A stretch of DNA of 60,000 nt from Symsagittifera roscoffensis (GCF_963678635.1 NC_087068.1:8936027-8996026), one strand, 5' to 3'; positions 34,069 through 44,885 are shown, numbered from the stretch's first letter. Program-made: numbers and translations. The notes: generated by a model not told the origin, from the sequence alone.

Positions 34069-34881
34069 AAGAAGGATTTGGCAATTCTCGAGTTCTCAAG
34101 TTGGGCAGAACGGGTATCGTTAGAATCCACATTACATTATAGGAGATAAGTGTAAAATTGGATAAGCGAAATCCCCCAGTTTTGAGGAACGTTTTTACTT
34201 GAGCAGGCCTGGAAACAGGTCTACGGTTTTCTCTTGAGAGGTTTAGCACCCGGCGCTTAAAGTAATTTTTAGGCTTAAGAAGGGGGGCTAGAAAGGGGGG
34301 AGGTTAGAAGGGGGACTGGTTAAGTTAGAGGTTGGCGGTTGTAAATTGTAAAAAGGGGGAAATTAGAGTAACTAATTAGTCGACATCGTTGACTTAGTTA
34401 CATTAGAAATTAACACGCGTTGGTAATATTAGGTGGAGATCCAAAATTCAACTCGAGTTAAGACTGGTACGCTGGTTGGTTTGGTAGGGGGGACCGGATA
34501 TAAACAGCTTTTGTGAAACCCCATAAGATCACTAGTGGGTGGAGGAAAACGCGTGGCAATTAGGTACCAGACATTTTTTTCGACGAAAGGTAGACATTGG
34601 TCACCTTTGAATTTCAGGTGGGCTCATTTTTCTGTTTTTATTATTTTTCTTACTTAGATTTTTGTTGCATTTTAGTGAGGATTTGTGTTTGGTTTTATAC
34701 GAACAGGTGATCACAAGATACCTGCGCACCTACATTGAAATAGAAACAACCAAAAAGAAGAGGGGGTCAGCATTTGGCTTTTAAGAGAGGGTTTTTGGGA
34801 AAATTTTACTAGAGCTTGAGTGGTGGTACAAGGTACGGTGATTCAAGAAGACCCTACAACGAGGAAGACACTCCGTGACGA

Positions 34882-35583
34882 GTCTTGGGACAGTACCGAA
34901 GAAGTCTTGGGACAGAGCAGTCTTGGGACAGTGGTCTTGGGACAGGGTCTTGGGACAGTGGTCTTGGGACAGGGTCTTGGGACAGTGGTCTTGGGACAGG
35001 GTCTTGGGACAGTGGTCTTGGGACAGTGGTCTTGGGACAGTGGTCTTGGGACAGGGTCTTGGGACAGTGGTCTTGGGACGGGGTCTTGGGACAGTGGTCT
35101 TGGGACAAGGGTCTTGGGACAGGGTCTTGGGACAGGGTCTTGGGACAGGGTCTTGGGACAGTGGTCTTGGGACAGGGTCTTGGGACAGTGGTCTTGGGAC
35201 AGGGTCTTGGGACAGTGGTCTTGGGACAGTGGTCTTGGGACAAGGGTCTTGGGACACTAGTCTTGGGACACTAGCCTTGGGACACTAGTCTTGGGACACT
35301 AGCCTTGGGACACTGGTCTTGGGACACTGGTCTTGGGACAGTAGTCTTGGGACACTAGCCTTGGGACAGTAGTCTTGGGACACCAGCCTTGGGACACTGG
35401 TCTTGGGACACTACCCTTGGGACACTAGTCTTGGGACAGTAGTCTTGGGACACTAGCCTTGGGACACTAGTCTTGGGACACTAGCCTTGGGACACTGGTC
35501 TTGGGACAGTAGTCTTGGGACACTAGCCTTGGGACACTAGTCTTGGGACAGTAGTCTTGGTACAAGGGTCTTAGGACACTAGC
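34882..35583 (+). repeat. 14-bp tandem array in the leader, about 50 copies
   Basis: The unit is GTCTTGGGACANNN. The left half alternates GTCTTGGGACAGTG and GTCTTGGGACAGGG; the right half uses mainly GTCTTGGGACACTA and GCCTTGGGACACTA. The 14-base period is kept almost throughout, and an isolated extra unit appears near 35610. As 14 is not a multiple of 3, it is not a coding repeat. Confidence 0.95.
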
Positions 35584-35858
35584 GGAGAGTACTGTGATAG
35601 TGACGAATAGTCTTGGGACGGTATAAAAATTGAAGTAGAATCACAACAAGTGTGTCTTAAGACAGAATAAGACAAATCGAAATAGGTACGGTTAAGACCA
35701 AATTAAGGAAAGTTTTTCGGAGGTTTAAGAAAGAGAATTGGATAAGGTTTTTAACACGTTGTACAGAATTTGTTACCACAAAAAATATTTTTTTTACCCT
35801 TAGAATAGAATCGTGTATATAATAAAATTGTAAATAGAAGCAGTTGTAAATAGAAATA

Positions 35859-38800
35859 ATGAGGCGGAGTAGGGTACCGGTGCTCGAAAAAAGGTCAAGT
35901 GGATCAAACACGAAATATAATTCATCGCTGCGCGGAACGACATCAACGGGCCCAAAGATAACGAAGACGAACTTTTCAGTTAACATGGTCAGCACAAGGA
36001 GTACAGCGGAGAACAGGGCGAAAGAGGGCACGGAAGGGGAGCGAGTAGAACCCACCATCGAGATTGATCTAGAGACACCCGATCAAAGTGTGGATGAAAC
36101 AAGGAAGATGGCGACAGAGTCAACTCCAATGCCCAATGCAGAGGAACCGAACCAGAAACCCATAGAGTTCTCACCGATAGATGACGCGGAAGATGCAATA
36201 GGCAACACCGAAGAAACGGTGAAAGAAGACTCTCAAGTAAAGAGGACATCTTTTACGGAAAAATTGGGAATAATGTTCGGAATAAAAACAAAGGAAAACG
36301 TGACTGAAGAACCAAAAGCAGAAAGAGCACGAACATTTGGGACAGTGAGCACGAAGACCTCAGAAGCCAATCCAAGAGAGGAACAAGCTAAAGCAGAGGC
36401 TACGGCCGAAGAGAGACCGACAGCTGACCATGAAGAGACTACCATTGAGCTGGGTGACTTGTTGGCGAAATTAAATCAGATTGACAAAAGACTTAAGCAC
36501 AGTGAAGAAGACAGAGAGGTGATAAAAAAGGAGATAAGATACAACAAGCACGAGTATCTAGACAGTTATTTTAACCTAGCTAAGGCAACAGATGAGAGAC
36601 TCAAGGAAATGTCAGATAAGGTAGAAGCCACCAATGAAGAACGAGAAAAGAACATCAAAACAGACATGCAACAGTTGAAGAACCGATATGATGATGTCAA
36701 CAGCCAATTAGGGAGCCTGGAAAGGAGAATGGACACAATGAGCAAGAGTCAAGCCGAGAGTTCGTGTGCAATACAGGCGAAGTTGGATGCAATCTTGAGA
36801 GGTTCCACTCCACAAGAAAGACCGGCAGCGGATCGTACGCAAAGCACCAGAGTTGACTTTGTAGAACCACAAAGGAACAAACGGCAATCGACACCGTTGC
36901 CCTTAACCAGGGATGCGATAAGCATAGCACCAACAGCTGCGAAAACAATAATGAAGAATGGAACGTCGAATACAACGACTGCTCCGGGAGATTCAACAGC
37001 TAACAGCAACACAGGACCGGATGCTATGACATGGGCCAGCACTTGGGAGATGATGAACAGGACTCTAGAGGCCTTCGCCACGAGGAACACTGACTCGAGC
37101 GACAGGAGAGAGGGAAAATCAAGAAAGACATTCAAGAAGCCAAAAGAATTCAAGGACGACTCCGATGGATGCATTGACACTTGGGTGGAAGTGATGAGAT
37201 TACATCTAGAACAAGACAACTTGAGTGACGAAAGACAAGCATGTACAGCCATACTGAGCAACTTGGAAGGAACGGCATTAAAATGCGTGGTCGCAAAGAA
37301 GGAGGAAGAACGCGACACCGCGGACAAGATCTTCGAGATATTGCTGAATCGATTCGGGTCAGGCATGAAGGGTCACCAAGCGATGATGCGATTTGAAAAG
37401 AGAAGGCAGAGGGACGACGAGTCAATAGATCGGTTCCTAGATGACCTCGAGAGCTTGAGAAGGAGGAGTGACCCAGAGGAATCGACAAATAGACGGAACT
37501 TTAGCATTGCCTCGAAGTTCATCGATGGGGTGAAAAGTGATGACTTAAGGACAATGTTAGCAACATACTACACATTGTCGAAGGACAGCGCACCCACCCC
37601 AGAAGAAATGAGACAGAAATCAAGAGAATACATGCTGATGAAACCTAAGAAGTACTCATATTCCGAAAACAGGAACACGCAAGGGGGAAGCCAACCCCAG
37701 AGGTCATCATGGTACAAACCTAGAGATGATATGGACAAGCGCAGATCATGCGCGAACTGCGGGTCAGCGGATCATCATGTGGCTGACTGCACAACGTACA
37801 AACAAGGCATGAAGAGCCTAGGTTATGCACCGGATGAAGAGGATATGAGCCAGATGGAGGAACACGAGTACTATAATGGCTTAATCATCAAGATAGGCGC
37901 CAGATGCTTCTTCTGTAACCAGGAGGGGCACTTCAGAATGGGTTGTCCCTTGTTCTGGGAAGCGGTCAAGGACCAGAATCACCCCAAACATAAGTTGGCA
38001 TTAGCGGCGGTGCAGAATCAGCGGAACAGGCAAAACGAGTTTGAATCTAGGAACTTGGGGGCACCAAACACCGAATTGCCGACGAAGACAGTGAAAGCTG
38101 TTACACATGTTAGCGGTGCGTTAGAGTCCGCGGCCGGAAGCTCTCTAGAGATAAATTATGAGAAAGCGGCGACGGAAGCAATTGCCAAAGTGAAACAAGA
38201 TCTGGCTGCGAAAGAAATAGAGCAACGACTAAAGTTGGAGATCGAAAGGCAGAATTTTAACGAAGCATTAACCGGATCGAACTCAATACCAGAGGCTAGA
38301 ACGGGCTCAATGAAGACCGGGAATTGTAACACCGTGAAAATGGTGACAGGTAAACCTTTTGGAATATCGAAAATCGGAGCAAGAATAATGTCGATAATCA
38401 CAGTGGGCGGACACGAGGTAACCAGAAACTTGAGCGAGCCGAGCGACCAGACGATAATGCACATTGACGTGTATGCAGACTACTTGAGTGGAATAAGTCC
38501 ACAAACGACTTCTAGAGCGCTCAGGGCACTACTCACGAGAGGGGGCAGCAAATCGGTACGTATTGATAATAGGTACACTGAAGCTTATGGTCCACACGAG
38601 GTCATGCTAAATATAGATGGAATCAACATCTATACCAAGACGATGATAACATGCGACGAAGACCTAATTGGACAAATCTATGTAGGGAAAGAAGAATTGA
38701 AAGTAAGATCGATTGGACACTGTGCTATGCTCGAAGAAGATGCAATGCACATCGGGACGGAAGCAGACGTGACAGGGCACGTGCTAGACATAAATGGCAA

Positions 38801-41800
38801 AAAGACTCAGTTACGTGGATTACTCGACACGGGAGCAGTCTTGAGCGTCATACCAATCGAAACATGGGAAAAGATGGGCTTTGACAAAGGTGACTTGATA
38901 GACTCGAGAATACGGCTGTCAGCTGCAAACAAAGGGGCCCTTCGGGTGTTGGGCAGGACGCCGATAATAGCCCTCAATTTGGGGGAACGTAACCTGTGGA
39001 TGAGCTTCATCGTGGTAGAAAACCTAGATGAATCTGACCAATTCATTTTGGGCAGAGACTTCATCAGGAATTTCGACGTAACGATTGATCTAAAAAATGC
39101 AATGTTCAGGATACGGAACCCGGATAGGAGGTACGCAATCAAACCGGTAAATTTAATAATGGCGAATGAAAACAAAGCACCGGTATTCTTGAGTAGGAGA
39201 GTGAGGTTAAAAGCTAATGAAGCGGCAATCGTAAGCTTGAGGATGAAAAATTATAATGAACTAAGTGACAACAAGCAAGTGTGTATAGTTCCAAATCCTA
39301 ATAGTCAAAGCGCTGCTGTTTTAGGAAGATCATTTTCGATAACGAAGAGCGGCCTCTGCGTCAGTGTCTTGTTGAATACCCTTGATATACCGATCACGAT
39401 ACAGAGAGGGAGGAAGCTGGGATATGCTTTACCGGTTAAAACTCGATATGAAACAATTGAAAACTCAAAACAAAATGAAGTTGTTGATTGTCCCAACCAC
39501 AGGGACAAAATTTGTATCTTGAGACGATTGCAGAGAATAAAAGATTCTTCAGGTCTTATCAAATCACTTAAGTCAGAAACGGACGATGGGCTTTCGAGCT
39601 GTTCGAACTTTCCAGAGCGACCCACGCTAGATGAAATGCAAACTGATAAACCGGTTCTGCCGGAGATTGAACATTTAAGGGGCAAACTGAAAGATGAACA
39701 GCTCGAAGCTATCAAGGACGTACTAGAGCGGAACGAGGAGGTTTTTTCAAGGCATAAGGCGGATATCGGGTGTTGTAATTTTGTTGAACATGAAATAGAA
39801 CTTGAGGAAAACGCGGTGCCACACAGGGAGGGGGCGAGGCGCATGACCCCACACAAATCGGACGCGTGTAGAAAAGAAATCGAAACGTTACTAGAGTATG
39901 ACATGATAGAACCATCCAAGTCACCGTGGGCGTGTGGAGTAGTGATGGCCAAAAAGAAAGGCGACCAGTTAAGGTTTTGTTGTGACTTTCGATACCTGAA
40001 CTCCGTCACGGTGAAGGATGCCTATCCCATACCTAGAATTGATGAGAGCCTCTCGAAGTTAGGTGATGCGAAATGTTTTACGACTCTTGATTTAGGCTCG
40101 GCCTTTTGGCAGGTACCATTAAGGAAGCAAGACAGGGACAAGACAGGGTTCGCCTGCGAGTTGGGTCTGTTTCAATGGAAACGGATGCCGTTTGGACTCT
40201 GCAATGCAACAGCCACGTTTCAGCGGCTGATGGCACACGCGTTGATAGGCGTGACGAAGAAATACGGCAACCTGGTAATGTGCTATGTGGACGACGTGGT
40301 AATAGCAACGCCAACACTAGAAGACCACATTGAGAGGCTTGACGAGGTGTTCGCGTGCATGAAAAGATCGGGGCTGAAGTGTAAACCATCAAAGTGCGAG
40401 ATACTCAAGGACTCGATTAATTACTTGGGCAGGATGGTAGATAAACACGGTATCAGACCTGACCCAGACGCCGTGGAAGCAGTCCTAACTTGGATATCAC
40501 CGAAGACGGAGCACCAGCTGATGAGCTTCCTGGGTTTCGCCAACTATTATAGAGAATTCATCAAGGGCTATGCGGACAAGTTATACCCGATGCAACAATT
40601 AATGAGACACAAGGGCAAGAAGTTCACGTGGAACAACGCGGCAGAAGAGTCATTCCAGAGAATAAAGAAAGAGCTGTGTGAGGCACCAGTACTGGGTATG
40701 CCGACTGAGAAGGGGATGTACGTGCTAGACACGGATGCGTCAGTAGTCGCTATTTCTGGGATTCTCCATCAAGAACAAGAATGGAATGGGAAGACAGTCT
40801 TGAGACCGATAGCATACGGGAGCAAGGTCCTAAGTGACACAGAAATGAAGTACGGAGCACCGAAAGCAGAGATGTTTGCGGTGGTCACCTTTGTCGAAAA
40901 ATACAGAGCATACTTAGGCAGTGAGCCCTTCAAGCTGCGAGTCGACAACCGAGCACTAAGCTGGCTGAAAACGTACTCAATGGACCAGAGCTATATTGGG
41001 AGGTGGATAGTTCGCTTGGATGGATACAACATGATAATTGAGCACAGAACACGAGATAAACATCAAAATGCTGACAGCTTGAGTAAGAAGACGGAGTTCT
41101 ACGAGAGGCAAGAACAAAGAGAGGCGGACAGACCTGAGATCAAAGACGGCTTCTCCTTCATGGACAAAGAAACGTACGACAGTCTTCCACTCACGAGAGG
41201 GCTGGACAAATCAGGCAGACCGATTGAAGATCATCCCGAATTGCCGGAAGAGCCTCTTGAAAAGACCATCTTGAAGAAAAGCAGAAGGATTCCGATAGGA
41301 ATAATGCTCAAGTCCAAGATTGTGAGGGAAACACTTAAGGCAAAAGGTTATGATCTCATCCAGGTAGAGGAGGGAACGGTCCGAATAGATGAAGACTTAA
41401 TGAGGTTGCTTGAGAAACTATCAGATGACAAGCCCGTGATCCAAGGGAAAGGTCAGTGGTCCAGATTCATGGAAGAAGACGAAACCGGAGAAGGGAAATT
41501 GTCCGGGGAGCGTGAAGAATGGGATGAAGACTCGGATGAGAGCAGCGAAGACCAAGACAGTCTATGCATGATACTGGCGGAAGAGAAGATAAGACAGCAC
41601 GACAGGGAATTACAGACGGATCCATCTTCAGGGACGTACAATCTGGAAATACAAGAGGTACGAGGTGGTGAAGAGCTCGAGAAAATAGCAGTTTCAAGAA
41701 AACCACTAAGGGAACTATCGTGCAACTCAAACGTCAGAACGAATCTGGTACCAGAAGACGACATGAAAATCGTGAAAAGGATGATATGTGTGAAGCTGAG

Positions 41801-42005
41801 CGATGACATCCACAACCCTGGTGAAATGAATGGACAGATCAAGGCGCTAAAGGAGCACGTTAAGGCGAGATACAGGCTGTCTGACCTAATAAGGGCCCAG
41901 AAGAATGACAAAATGACAAGTAACCTCTCCAAGTGGATCCATTCGGGAGTCAAGGAGAAGGGGGAACTTGAGGAAGACAGCTACAAGATCTTGAGCCAGT
42001 TCTAG
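35859..42005 (+). CDS. Gag-protease-RT-RNase H polyprotein
   Basis: 2048 residues from ATG 35859 to TAG 42003-42005; an alternative in-frame start is ATG 35985. Acidic N-terminal region, then a coiled coil at about residues 205-310. A gag capsid-like region follows at about 430-590. Two CCHC zinc knuckles come next (CANCGSADHHVADC near 631, CFFCNQEGHFRMGC near 683). The aspartic protease has LLDTGA (Asp about 990) and the flap-side 'ILGRDF'. The reverse transcriptase runs about 1320-1510 with 'LRFCCDFRYLN', 'LDLGSAFWQ', 'MPFGLCNA' and catalytic YVDD at about 1476-1479. RNase H spans about 1615-1745 with D1624/D1626, E1671 and D1696. The last 300 residues are acidic and unassigned. The stop falls just before the integrase zinc-binding domain, which continues in the same frame, so integrase is reached only by UAG readthrough or suppression, unless the UAG is a mutation of this copy. 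Confidence 0.95.
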   Translation: MRRSRVPVLEKRSSGSNTKYNSSLRGTTSTGPKITKTNFSVNMVSTRSTAENRAKEGTEGERVEPTIEIDLETPDQSVDETRKMATESTPMPNAEEPNQKPIEFSPIDDAEDAIGNTEETVKEDSQVKRTSFTEKLGIMFGIKTKENVTEEPKAERARTFGTVSTKTSEANPREEQAKAEATAEERPTADHEETTIELGDLLAKLNQIDKRLKHSEEDREVIKKEIRYNKHEYLDSYFNLAKATDERLKEMSDKVEATNEEREKNIKTDMQQLKNRYDDVNSQLGSLERRMDTMSKSQAESSCAIQAKLDAILRGSTPQERPAADRTQSTRVDFVEPQRNKRQSTPLPLTRDAISIAPTAAKTIMKNGTSNTTTAPGDSTANSNTGPDAMTWASTWEMMNRTLEAFATRNTDSSDRREGKSRKTFKKPKEFKDDSDGCIDTWVEVMRLHLEQDNLSDERQACTAILSNLEGTALKCVVAKKEEERDTADKIFEILLNRFGSGMKGHQAMMRFEKRRQRDDESIDRFLDDLESLRRRSDPEESTNRRNFSIASKFIDGVKSDDLRTMLATYYTLSKDSAPTPEEMRQKSREYMLMKPKKYSYSENRNTQGGSQPQRSSWYKPRDDMDKRRSCANCGSADHHVADCTTYKQGMKSLGYAPDEEDMSQMEEHEYYNGLIIKIGARCFFCNQEGHFRMGCPLFWEAVKDQNHPKHKLALAAVQNQRNRQNEFESRNLGAPNTELPTKTVKAVTHVSGALESAAGSSLEINYEKAATEAIAKVKQDLAAKEIEQRLKLEIERQNFNEALTGSNSIPEARTGSMKTGNCNTVKMVTGKPFGISKIGARIMSIITVGGHEVTRNLSEPSDQTIMHIDVYADYLSGISPQTTSRALRALLTRGGSKSVRIDNRYTEAYGPHEVMLNIDGINIYTKTMITCDEDLIGQIYVGKEELKVRSIGHCAMLEEDAMHIGTEADVTGHVLDINGKKTQLRGLLDTGAVLSVIPIETWEKMGFDKGDLIDSRIRLSAANKGALRVLGRTPIIALNLGERNLWMSFIVVENLDESDQFILGRDFIRNFDVTIDLKNAMFRIRNPDRRYAIKPVNLIMANENKAPVFLSRRVRLKANEAAIVSLRMKNYNELSDNKQVCIVPNPNSQSAAVLGRSFSITKSGLCVSVLLNTLDIPITIQRGRKLGYALPVKTRYETIENSKQNEVVDCPNHRDKICILRRLQRIKDSSGLIKSLKSETDDGLSSCSNFPERPTLDEMQTDKPVLPEIEHLRGKLKDEQLEAIKDVLERNEEVFSRHKADIGCCNFVEHEIELEENAVPHREGARRMTPHKSDACRKEIETLLEYDMIEPSKSPWACGVVMAKKKGDQLRFCCDFRYLNSVTVKDAYPIPRIDESLSKLGDAKCFTTLDLGSAFWQVPLRKQDRDKTGFACELGLFQWKRMPFGLCNATATFQRLMAHALIGVTKKYGNLVMCYVDDVVIATPTLEDHIERLDEVFACMKRSGLKCKPSKCEILKDSINYLGRMVDKHGIRPDPDAVEAVLTWISPKTEHQLMSFLGFANYYREFIKGYADKLYPMQQLMRHKGKKFTWNNAAEESFQRIKKELCEAPVLGMPTEKGMYVLDTDASVVAISGILHQEQEWNGKTVLRPIAYGSKVLSDTEMKYGAPKAEMFAVVTFVEKYRAYLGSEPFKLRVDNRALSWLKTYSMDQSYIGRWIVRLDGYNMIIEHRTRDKHQNADSLSKKTEFYERQEQREADRPEIKDGFSFMDKETYDSLPLTRGLDKSGRPIEDHPELPEEPLEKTILKKSRRIPIGIMLKSKIVRETLKAKGYDLIQVEEGTVRIDEDLMRLLEKLSDDKPVIQGKGQWSRFMEEDETGEGKLSGEREEWDEDSDESSEDQDSLCMILAEEKIRQHDRELQTDPSSGTYNLEIQEVRGGEELEKIAVSRKPLRELSCNSNVRTNLVPEDDMKIVKRMICVKLSDDIHNPGEMNGQIKALKEHVKARYRLSDLIRAQKNDKMTSNLSKWIHSGVKEKGELEEDSYKILSQF
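42003..42005 (+). promoter_or_regulatory. In-frame UAG between RNase H and integrase
   Basis: Context TTC-TAG-AAA-GAA. The frame stays open on both sides (ORF through 42002, then 42006-44456). The first downstream ATG, about 150 bases on, would remove the first His of the integrase HHCC domain, so independent initiation seems unlikely. The context resembles that of the UAG at 48466-48468. Confidence 0.6.
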
Positions 42006-44456
42006 AAAGAAAAGAGAGACTTACTTTATCACACAGCTGAAGGGGTGGTAGCGTGCAAGAGAAGAGATGAGGAAAAAATATTACACAAACACAACCTCAT
42101 CATACTACCACAATTGTACCAAACGGAGGTGCTTTTCAGATCACACGACCAGATGGGCCACCAGGGGATAGATAAAGTACAACAAAGGATACTTCACAGG
42201 TTTGATTGGCCGGGAATGAGAAAAGCTTGCGAGAGATGGGTGAATGCCTGCCTAGCATGCCTTCAAGTAAAAGACCCAAGGAAGATGAAGTTTCCCCTCA
42301 AGTCTGTCGAGAGTTCGGAATTCAATGAAGTGGTGCAGATAGACCATCAGAAAATCTGCATGACGGAGTCGGGTTATAACCAAATACTAGTTATAATAGA
42401 TCACTTCACCAAGTTGGCGGAAGCGGTTCCGTGCCAGACAGCCTCAGCAGAGGAGACATGTGATCACCTGATAACGCATTGGATATCGCGGTATGGTTGT
42501 CCAATGACTTTCCAGTCGGACAACGGCAAGGCTTTTGTGGGGGACTTGACAAAAGAATTGATGAAGAGATCACACATTGCTCAAGCACACTCGACGACCT
42601 ATCATCCACAGACCAATGGGTTGGTAGAGAGACAGAACAGGACACTGGTCAACATGCTCAGGGTGTACTGCTCGAGATACATGACGGACTGGGACAAATA
42701 CCTGCCACAGGTAGTAGGAGCCTATAATAGTACTCAGCACTCGACGACGGGTATCAGTCCTTTCATGATGTTGACAGGCAGGGAAAGGGCAATGCCTATA
42801 ACATTCTTCTACCCGGAGTACGAGGGGAAGAGGACGTCACCTCAAGCATACGTGAAGGAAGCGATCAAAAGACAACAAGAGCTAAACGAGCTATGTCGGA
42901 GAAACACGGCGCAAGCGCAAATGAGGCAACGCAAGAAATATGACGAAAAGATACTAAGAGCAAAGCCATACGAAGTGGGCCAATACGTGTGGGTCTTCCA
43001 AAATGTCATACCGCCCAAGGGAACAAAGAAACTACTCAAGAAATGGAGAGGACCGTTCATGATTACGGAAGTACATCAACAAGGACGGTTCTATCGCTTG
43101 AGTACAGGGCGAGCAGCACATTACGAAAATCTGAAGCCTCACGTCCCGTCCCCGGAGGACTGGTGCCTACCAAAAGACATGGAAGGTCTTGAGTACCTGG
43201 TGGTGGAACCAGCGTGCGAAGTGAATGAGAAAGGCACTAGAGAGAAAAATGATGGTAATGAGAACTTGAGTTTGGACGACAACGAAAAGATAGAAGTGGA
43301 GTCGGATGCAGGTTCATTTGTAGAAGAAGACTGGAACGACCCAGAGCAAAACGAGGTACCGAAGTGGATGGAGCCGGATCGACCAACACCACCGGAAACC
43401 AGGACTGGCAATCGTAAACGAACAGGTATGAGGTACAATAGGTACGGGGATGACTTCTTGATCGATAAGATACAGCCAGACAAGTTGGGCGATGAACTAC
43501 TAAGCGCAGGCGAACTGGAAGCCGAAGAGGAATGGCAGGTCATTGACGATGGTGGACATTATCCGCAGGATGATTACTCGACGCCAGAATTGGAGACGGA
43601 TCTCGAGCAGAGTGAAATAGAAAGGAGGGAGAACACGAACTTGAGGATTCTAGAGTGGATGCGTGATGTCAAAGACGAGAGCCGCGAAGGACAAAGCATT
43701 CAGCAAATCGATGTATCAGCAGCAAATTACATGAAGACAGAGGACCCTCTTTTCGGATGGACAGCAACAGACAGGCCACTGGACATCCCCAAGGACAATT
43801 CAGACCCGACTACATCGACGGGGACGTCGATAAATATTTTTGTCCGGGGAGTGGGGGTAGGACTTACCCACACCGAAAATTTGATGATAAAGAAGCTCAA
43901 GGAAGTGAGGGAAACAAGCGGATTGGAACTGGAGGAAGAAGAACCAGAGCCTACCATAGGAAGGAATTTCAAAACGAAATTCGAAATACCCAATGAATAC
44001 TCAGAGAACATCATGATAACGGATAGCGACTTCATCCTGTCAAACAGGACCAGCGCGATCTGCATCACGGCAGACATGAGTTTCAAATCAAGATTGGAGG
44101 CTGACTTCAAAAGAGAGTACCAGAACGTAGAGTTTCTGTTCAGACAGAGGCCAGGACTGGGAGGCATAGCAGCGCTTCCACCGTCAGTGGCACAAGTCCC
44201 GGGCAAATACCTCTGCTTCCTAGTAACGAGAGTCAACGACAGAAACACAATTGATCCCGAACACGTGATATTGGCACTGACAAGACTACGTGACTTCATG
44301 ATTGAAAGAGGAATAGTGGAGGTCTCGATGCCGGTGTACGACCCAAACAGGGGCAAACTGAGCTCGAGGGAATTGTACGCTATCCTACATGTGGTCTTTG
44401 CAGAAACAGAGATAATGGTGCATCTTCACAAGAAGTACTACTTGAGCATCGCCTGA
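42006..44456 (+). CDS. Integrase with long acidic tail and degenerate TARG1-like macrodomain
   Basis: About 816 codons, in frame with the Gag-Pol frame after one UAG, with no ATG at its beginning; ends TGA. Zinc-binding HHCC (HDQMGH...CLAC) is followed by the catalytic core with Asp in 'QIDHQ' (42342), Asp in 'QSDNG' (42519) and Glu in 'LVERQN' (42627), giving a 35-residue D-E spacing (DD35E). A GPY/chromatin-type end 'KKWRGPFMI...YRLS' follows. Then comes about 220 acidic residues without recognised domain. From about 43990 to 44435 the sequence matches the OARD1/TARG1 macrodomain fold: a 'SAICITADMSFKSRLEADFKR'-type start, KYLCFLVTRVND, ALTRLRDFMIERGIVEVSMP and ELYAILHVVFAETEIMVHLH. Both catalytic positions I recall for TARG1 (Lys84, Asp125) are changed (to Arg and Gly), and the Gly-rich loop is lost, so hydrolase activity is doubtful. 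Integrase call is firm; macrodomain call is by eye. Confidence 0.9.
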   Translation, partial: KEKRDLLYHTAEGVVACKRRDEEKILHKHNLIILPQLYQTEVLFRSHDQMGHQGIDKVQQRILHRFDWPGMRKACERWVNACLACLQVKDPRKMKFPLKSVESSEFNEVVQIDHQKICMTESGYNQILVIIDHFTKLAEAVPCQTASAEETCDHLITHWISRYGCPMTFQSDNGKAFVGDLTKELMKRSHIAQAHSTTYHPQTNGLVERQNRTLVNMLRVYCSRYMTDWDKYLPQVVGAYNSTQHSTTGISPFMMLTGRERAMPITFFYPEYEGKRTSPQAYVKEAIKRQQELNELCRRNTAQAQMRQRKKYDEKILRAKPYEVGQYVWVFQNVIPPKGTKKLLKKWRGPFMITEVHQQGRFYRLSTGRAAHYENLKPHVPSPEDWCLPKDMEGLEYLVVEPACEVNEKGTREKNDGNENLSLDDNEKIEVESDAGSFVEEDWNDPEQNEVPKWMEPDRPTPPETRTGNRKRTGMRYNRYGDDFLIDKIQPDKLGDELLSAGELEAEEEWQVIDDGGHYPQDDYSTPELETDLEQSEIERRENTNLRILEWMRDVKDESREGQSIQQIDVSAANYMKTEDPLFGWTATDRPLDIPKDNSDPTTSTGTSINIFVRGVGVGLTHTENLMIKKLKEVRETSGLELEEEEPEPTIGRNFKTKFEIPNEYSENIMITDSDFILSNRTSAICITADMSFKSRLEADFKREYQNVEFLFRQRPGLGGIAALPPSVAQVPGKYLCFLVTRVNDRNTIDPEHVILALTRLRDFMIERGIVEVSMPVYDPNRGKLSSRELYAILHVVFAETEIMVHLHKKYYLSIA

Positions 44457-44733
44457 GTCGGGTACATGGAGGCATCGGGTCGGGTGTGAGGGAGGAGTCT
44501 TGAGTTAGGTACTGGGGTGCGGCGCAGGTAAAGGGATCTTAAGATGTGATTGGCATGACAATTGAATTTTAAAAGAAAGTATTGATGGTACTAAAACATA
44601 AAATGAATCTGCATGTTCTTAAGGGAAAATCCAATCGAATTGCTTTAAGTGATATGAGAATGATAAGATTTTAACCATATGGGTAGAAAGGGGGTCTCTA
44701 GGTTAGGAACGTGACATGCTAAGTTTTAATGAG

Positions 44734-44747
44734 CTTTCTGTTTTCAG
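44734..44747 (+). promoter_or_regulatory. Candidate splice acceptor for a subgenomic RNA
   Basis: CTTTCTGTTTTCAG, ending at 44747, is a pyrimidine tract plus AG, with branch-like TGCTAAG about 25 bases upstream. It lies 232 bases before the first ATG of the SGNH frame. Donor-like sites exist in the LTR (32982, 33033). Spliced expression, as for env genes of retroviruses, is an inference. Confidence 0.5.
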
Positions 44748-44885
44748 ATCAAGTTTGAAAAACAAAGTTGAAAATCCAACTACACTCAAGCGAGAAACAG
44801 AAAGAGAGAATCTTGATTGAACACGCGATAATCCGAATCTACAGCAAGTACTTGCAAGAGAACATTTCTAGAGAATTCTTGAATT

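Larger units (their letters stand above)
33406..35858 (+). other. Retrotransposon leader, ~2.45 kb, non-coding
   Basis: An unusually long 5' untranslated region. It includes a 70-bp tandem repeat (33881-34068), G-rich purine runs at about 34275-34330, and a 14-bp tandem array (34882-35583). Several open frames through the array exist only because the 14-bp unit lacks stops in most frames. Confidence 0.8.

Noticed and set aside
34781-35288. Five overlapping 130-160 residue frames on both strands (repeats of 'VLGQGSWDSGLGT' or 'SQDPVPRPL' type)
   Set aside because: All are translations of the 14-bp tandem array, which lacks stops in most frames. There is no consistent start, and the period is not a multiple of three.
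34882-35583. CRISPR-like array
   Set aside because: Units are contiguous 14-mers without spacers, in a eukaryotic retrotransposon leader.
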